Source: Leptospiraceae bacterium
GTDB taxonomy: Bacteria > Spirochaetota > Leptospiria > Turneriellales > Turneriellaceae
Length of the DNA stretch: 6,029 bases
Direction of reading: 5' to 3'
Assembly (NCBI GenBank): GCA_016788945.1
Contig: JAEUSA010000413.1
Coordinates: 1-6,029 of the forward strand
The position numbers and the translations under genes are program-made. The number at the start of each line of letters is the position of its first letter. The stretch's first letter is position 1. The notes below the pieces were generated by a model. The model worked only from the letters and a program-made list of their open reading frames with translations, had not been told where the DNA came from and made no database searches. Positions 5,816 through 6,029 of the stretch are shown here, in pieces.

Positions 5816-5899
5816 ATGAACGATTCAACCGAAGCGAATTTCCGATTATTCTATTCCCTCTTCTCGCTATGCATTGTCATTGACAAAGATATTGCATAG
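5816..5899 (+). CDS. Possible 27-residue small protein or leader peptide
   Basis: An ATG with AAGGA four bases upstream opens a 27-codon frame (MNDSTEANFRLFYSLFSLCI, then seven residues) ending in TAG at 5897-5899. The peptide has a polar start and a short hydrophobic middle. It lies upstream of the possible plus-strand gene at 5947, and its last codons form a nested hairpin, as in leader peptides that control a downstream gene. A frame this short can arise by chance, and nothing recognisable is encoded. Confidence 0.2.
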   Translation: MNDSTEANFRLFYSLFSLCIVIDKDIA

Positions 5900-5900
5900 C
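5866..5900 (+). promoter_or_regulatory. Nested inverted repeat in the intergenic region
   Basis: Outer 8-base arms GCTATGCA (5866-5873) and TGCATAGC (5893-5900) enclose an inner 5-base stem TTGTC/GACAA (5874-5878 and 5882-5886) with a 3-base loop; six unpaired bases lie on one side. It could be an RNA hairpin at the end of the small frame or a protein binding site. No U-tract follows directly. Confidence 0.35.
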
Positions 5901-5946
5901 AGAGCCTGTTTCATAGTCAGGTTTAATAATTGCGGGATTAAACACC

Positions 5947-6029
5947 ATGATTAACACCGCGATTCCATTCGAACATTTTGGTGAATCGGAGCTGGCATTG
6001 CGGATTGAAAATCTCGTCAAAGACAATTC
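5947..6029 (+). CDS. Possible start of a plus-strand gene (cut by window edge)
   Basis: From the ATG at 5947 the frame stays open for 27 codons to the window end (MINTAIPFEHFGESELALRI, then ENLVKDN). An in-frame TAG lies at 5914-5916, so any start must follow it, and the only other candidate there is an ATT at 5929. A weak CGGGA lies ten bases before the ATG. The fragment is too short to assign a family. It would be transcribed divergently from the zinc-ribbon gene. Confidence 0.4.
   Translation, partial: MINTAIPFEHFGESELALRIENLVKDN

Noticed and set aside
5880..5885. Plus-strand TTGACA as a -35 box for the gene at 5947
   Set aside because: No acceptable -10 box lies 15-19 bases downstream, and the hexamer is part of the inner stem of the nested inverted repeat.
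5342..5899. A 185-codon plus-strand frame antisense to the zinc-ribbon gene
   Set aside because: Most of it is antisense to a clear double zinc ribbon and is Arg/Ser/Cys-rich as expected of a shadow. Only its last 28 codons (from 5816) have a ribosome binding site and are listed separately.

Overview
The window most likely comes from a spirochaete of the Leptospirales. Two adjacent genes encode different FlaA-family flagellar sheath proteins in the order flaA2-flaA1, the arrangement I know from Leptospira. By eye the base composition is close to half G+C, which fits Turneriella or Leptonema better than the A+T-richer Leptospira; that placement is inference.

Layout: nearly everything is on the minus strand, so transcription runs from high to low coordinates. 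At the right end, 5769-5946 separates the minus-strand block from a possible plus-strand gene that is cut by the window edge (5947 onward). The minus-strand genes, in order of transcription, are: a membrane-anchored double zinc-ribbon protein (5768-4701); a polytopic, histidine-bearing membrane protein of unknown function (4654-3554); flaA2 (3423-2692); flaA1 (2668-1778); a GspC-like type II secretion protein with a C-terminal PDZ domain (1680-694); and a second GspC-like protein (623 to beyond base 1). The second GspC-like gene is easily missed because it has no stop codon inside the window. It aligns with its neighbour through the membrane anchor and the HR domain.

Perfect hairpins of 13-18 bp with very short loops follow the stop codons of the zinc-ribbon gene and flaA1, and a third overlaps the stop of the polytopic membrane gene. 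They divide the strand into four blocks: zinc ribbon / membrane protein / flaA2-flaA1 / gspC-like pair. None is followed by a good U-tract, so they may be terminators of unusual form or 3'-end stabilising or processing structures. One of them includes part of the next gene's ribosome binding site.

Functionally, FlaA1 and FlaA2 are exported to the periplasm and coat the endoflagellar filament. The two GspC-like proteins are predicted inner-membrane components of a type II secretion system, linking the inner-membrane platform to the secretin. Both carry an unusual four-cysteine insertion in the HR domain. The zinc-ribbon and polytopic proteins have no function I can assign with confidence. I see no tRNA, rRNA, CRISPR array, insertion sequence or prophage signal.
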